Below are positions 63,144-64,000 of a DNA stretch of 64,000 nucleotides, in pieces. The stretch is from Sinotaia quadrata (Eukaryota > Mollusca > Gastropoda > Architaenioglossa > Viviparidae). Location of the stretch: assembly GCA_028829895.1 (NCBI GenBank), contig CM054181.1:114629360-114693359 (forward strand), given 5' to 3'. The translations under genes were made by a program, and so were the position numbers. Position 1 is the first letter of the stretch. Each line of letters opens with the position of its first letter. The notes below the pieces were generated by a model. The model saw nothing but the letters and a program-made list of their open reading frames with translations, was not told the DNA's origin and did no database searches.

Positions 63144-63498
63144 CTTACACCCCCCTTTTTTTTTACACAATACTAAAACAGTTATAGCATCGCTATATTT
63201 TCCATTCCATGGATATTTAAAAAAGAATCTCCACTCAGGGACCATGCGTTTAGGGCGAGTAGCTTCCCCTACACGAAGCTTAGAAGGTCGATAATTTCAA
63301 AACAAATATTCATGTATTTAATTTCCTCCAACACCATCTAAACCTATTAAAAACAATCGTATGATATATCATTTTAAAAAATGTAATAATTTCACGATCG
63401 TTCAACTTCTATGTTCATGCAAGTATTAAAATTTTAAAATATGCCGCCAGCCGGAGTGCGCACATCCAAGGGAAGCTAATCATACATCAACAATAAAC
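63144..63498. promoter_or_regulatory. Divergent promoter between IMPA and a mitochondrial-like gene
   Basis: The start codons are 355 bases apart in opposite directions. A GC-rich patch at about 63440-63470 contains GTGCGCAC, an NRF1-half-site-like sequence. No TATA box was recognised. Confidence 0.5.
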
Positions 63499-63799
63499 AT
63501 GTCTACTTGCCGAATATTTTCTCATTCTTCAAAGCAATTTATTCCGCACTCTGTTAAATTTTCTACATTGACACAAATTCTTAGGCAAAGCACAAATATT
63601 GGAGATATAGGCGCAAGTGCTGTCGTTTCTAAAGTATTAGAACCTGCAGCTCAAATGCCTTTGAAAGAACCGACTGGTCAATTGCAAGAAAATTTCGCCA
63701 GCAAGGTTACTGGAACTGGCAGTGGGATTGATACAAAATCTGAAGACGTGTCATCTGCTTTATCTTCAGGTTCTACTTCTAGTTCTTCACATTTTCCAG
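63499..63799 (+). CDS. First exon of a probable mitochondrial protein (partial)
   Basis: ATG at 63499 opens 100 codons ending at a GT donor (63800-63801) in phase 1; the rest lies beyond the window. The N-terminus is rich in Ser, Arg, Lys, Thr and Phe with no acidic residue for more than 30 positions (MSTCRIFSHSSKQFIPHSVK), which fits a mitochondrial presequence. It is followed by IGDIGASAVVSKVLEPAAQM and a Ser-rich stretch. The layout recalls the N-terminal part of OXA1L, the inner-membrane insertase, but no transmembrane domain is in view, so no symbol is given. Confidence 0.6.
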
Positions 63800-64000
63800 G
63801 TACACAATATATAAGATTCCTTATTGTTTATTTTATATAAGAATCTTAGTATTAAATGATGTTGCATAATAAGAAACTGATGCATTTCTTGAAATAAGAT
63901 TATTTTGTAACTCCAAAATGTTTTAATATGGATTTTATAAAAAACATACACGTGTTCGACGTAATATTTTGCAGTTGTATAAAATAATATACACATTTTG

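Overview
This is animal nuclear DNA. It is AT-rich, its genes are split by GT-AG introns, the spacers are full of microsatellites and minisatellites, and it carries hAT-like MITEs, tRNA-derived SINE pieces and a degraded LINE. The protein families are metazoan. The repeat style suggests a lophotrochozoan, most likely a mollusc; that is an inference and no species is claimed.

Layout. (1) 298-10172 (+): the 3' nine exons of a CNBD1-like protein with two degenerate cyclic-nucleotide-binding folds; the 5' end lies outside the window. (2) 12471-26718 (-): a nine-exon gene that I assembled as 1191 aa. It has the architecture of TPP1/ACD, the shelterin subunit that links POT1 and telomerase to TIN2: an N-terminal OB fold, a POT1-binding-like segment, a very long disordered Ser/Thr-rich linker with SUMO-interaction-like motifs, and a C-terminal TIN2-binding-like helix. 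This is the most interesting content of the window. (3) 27186-37605 (+): PAR6, four exons, 313 aa, with PB1, semi-CRIB and PDZ domains. It starts 467 bp from the ACD-like start and diverges from it, and a full CRE (TGACGTCA) lies between them. (4) About 37.6-53.9 kb: PAR6 3' UTR and a gene-poor spacer with at least six tandem-repeat arrays and several MITE fragments. (5) 53908-63143 (-): inositol monophosphatase (IMPA), eight exons, 279 aa, all catalytic motifs present. (6) 63499 to beyond the window (+): first exon of a probable mitochondrial protein, divergent from IMPA across 355 bp.

The genes do not form a pathway; this is ordinary eukaryotic neighbourhood. Two divergent pairs (ACD-like/PAR6 and IMPA/mitochondrial-like) probably share promoters. 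Exon boundaries were worked out by hand from reading-frame continuity and splice dinucleotides. Every exon joins in phase, which strongly supports the four main models, but no transcript or database evidence was available.
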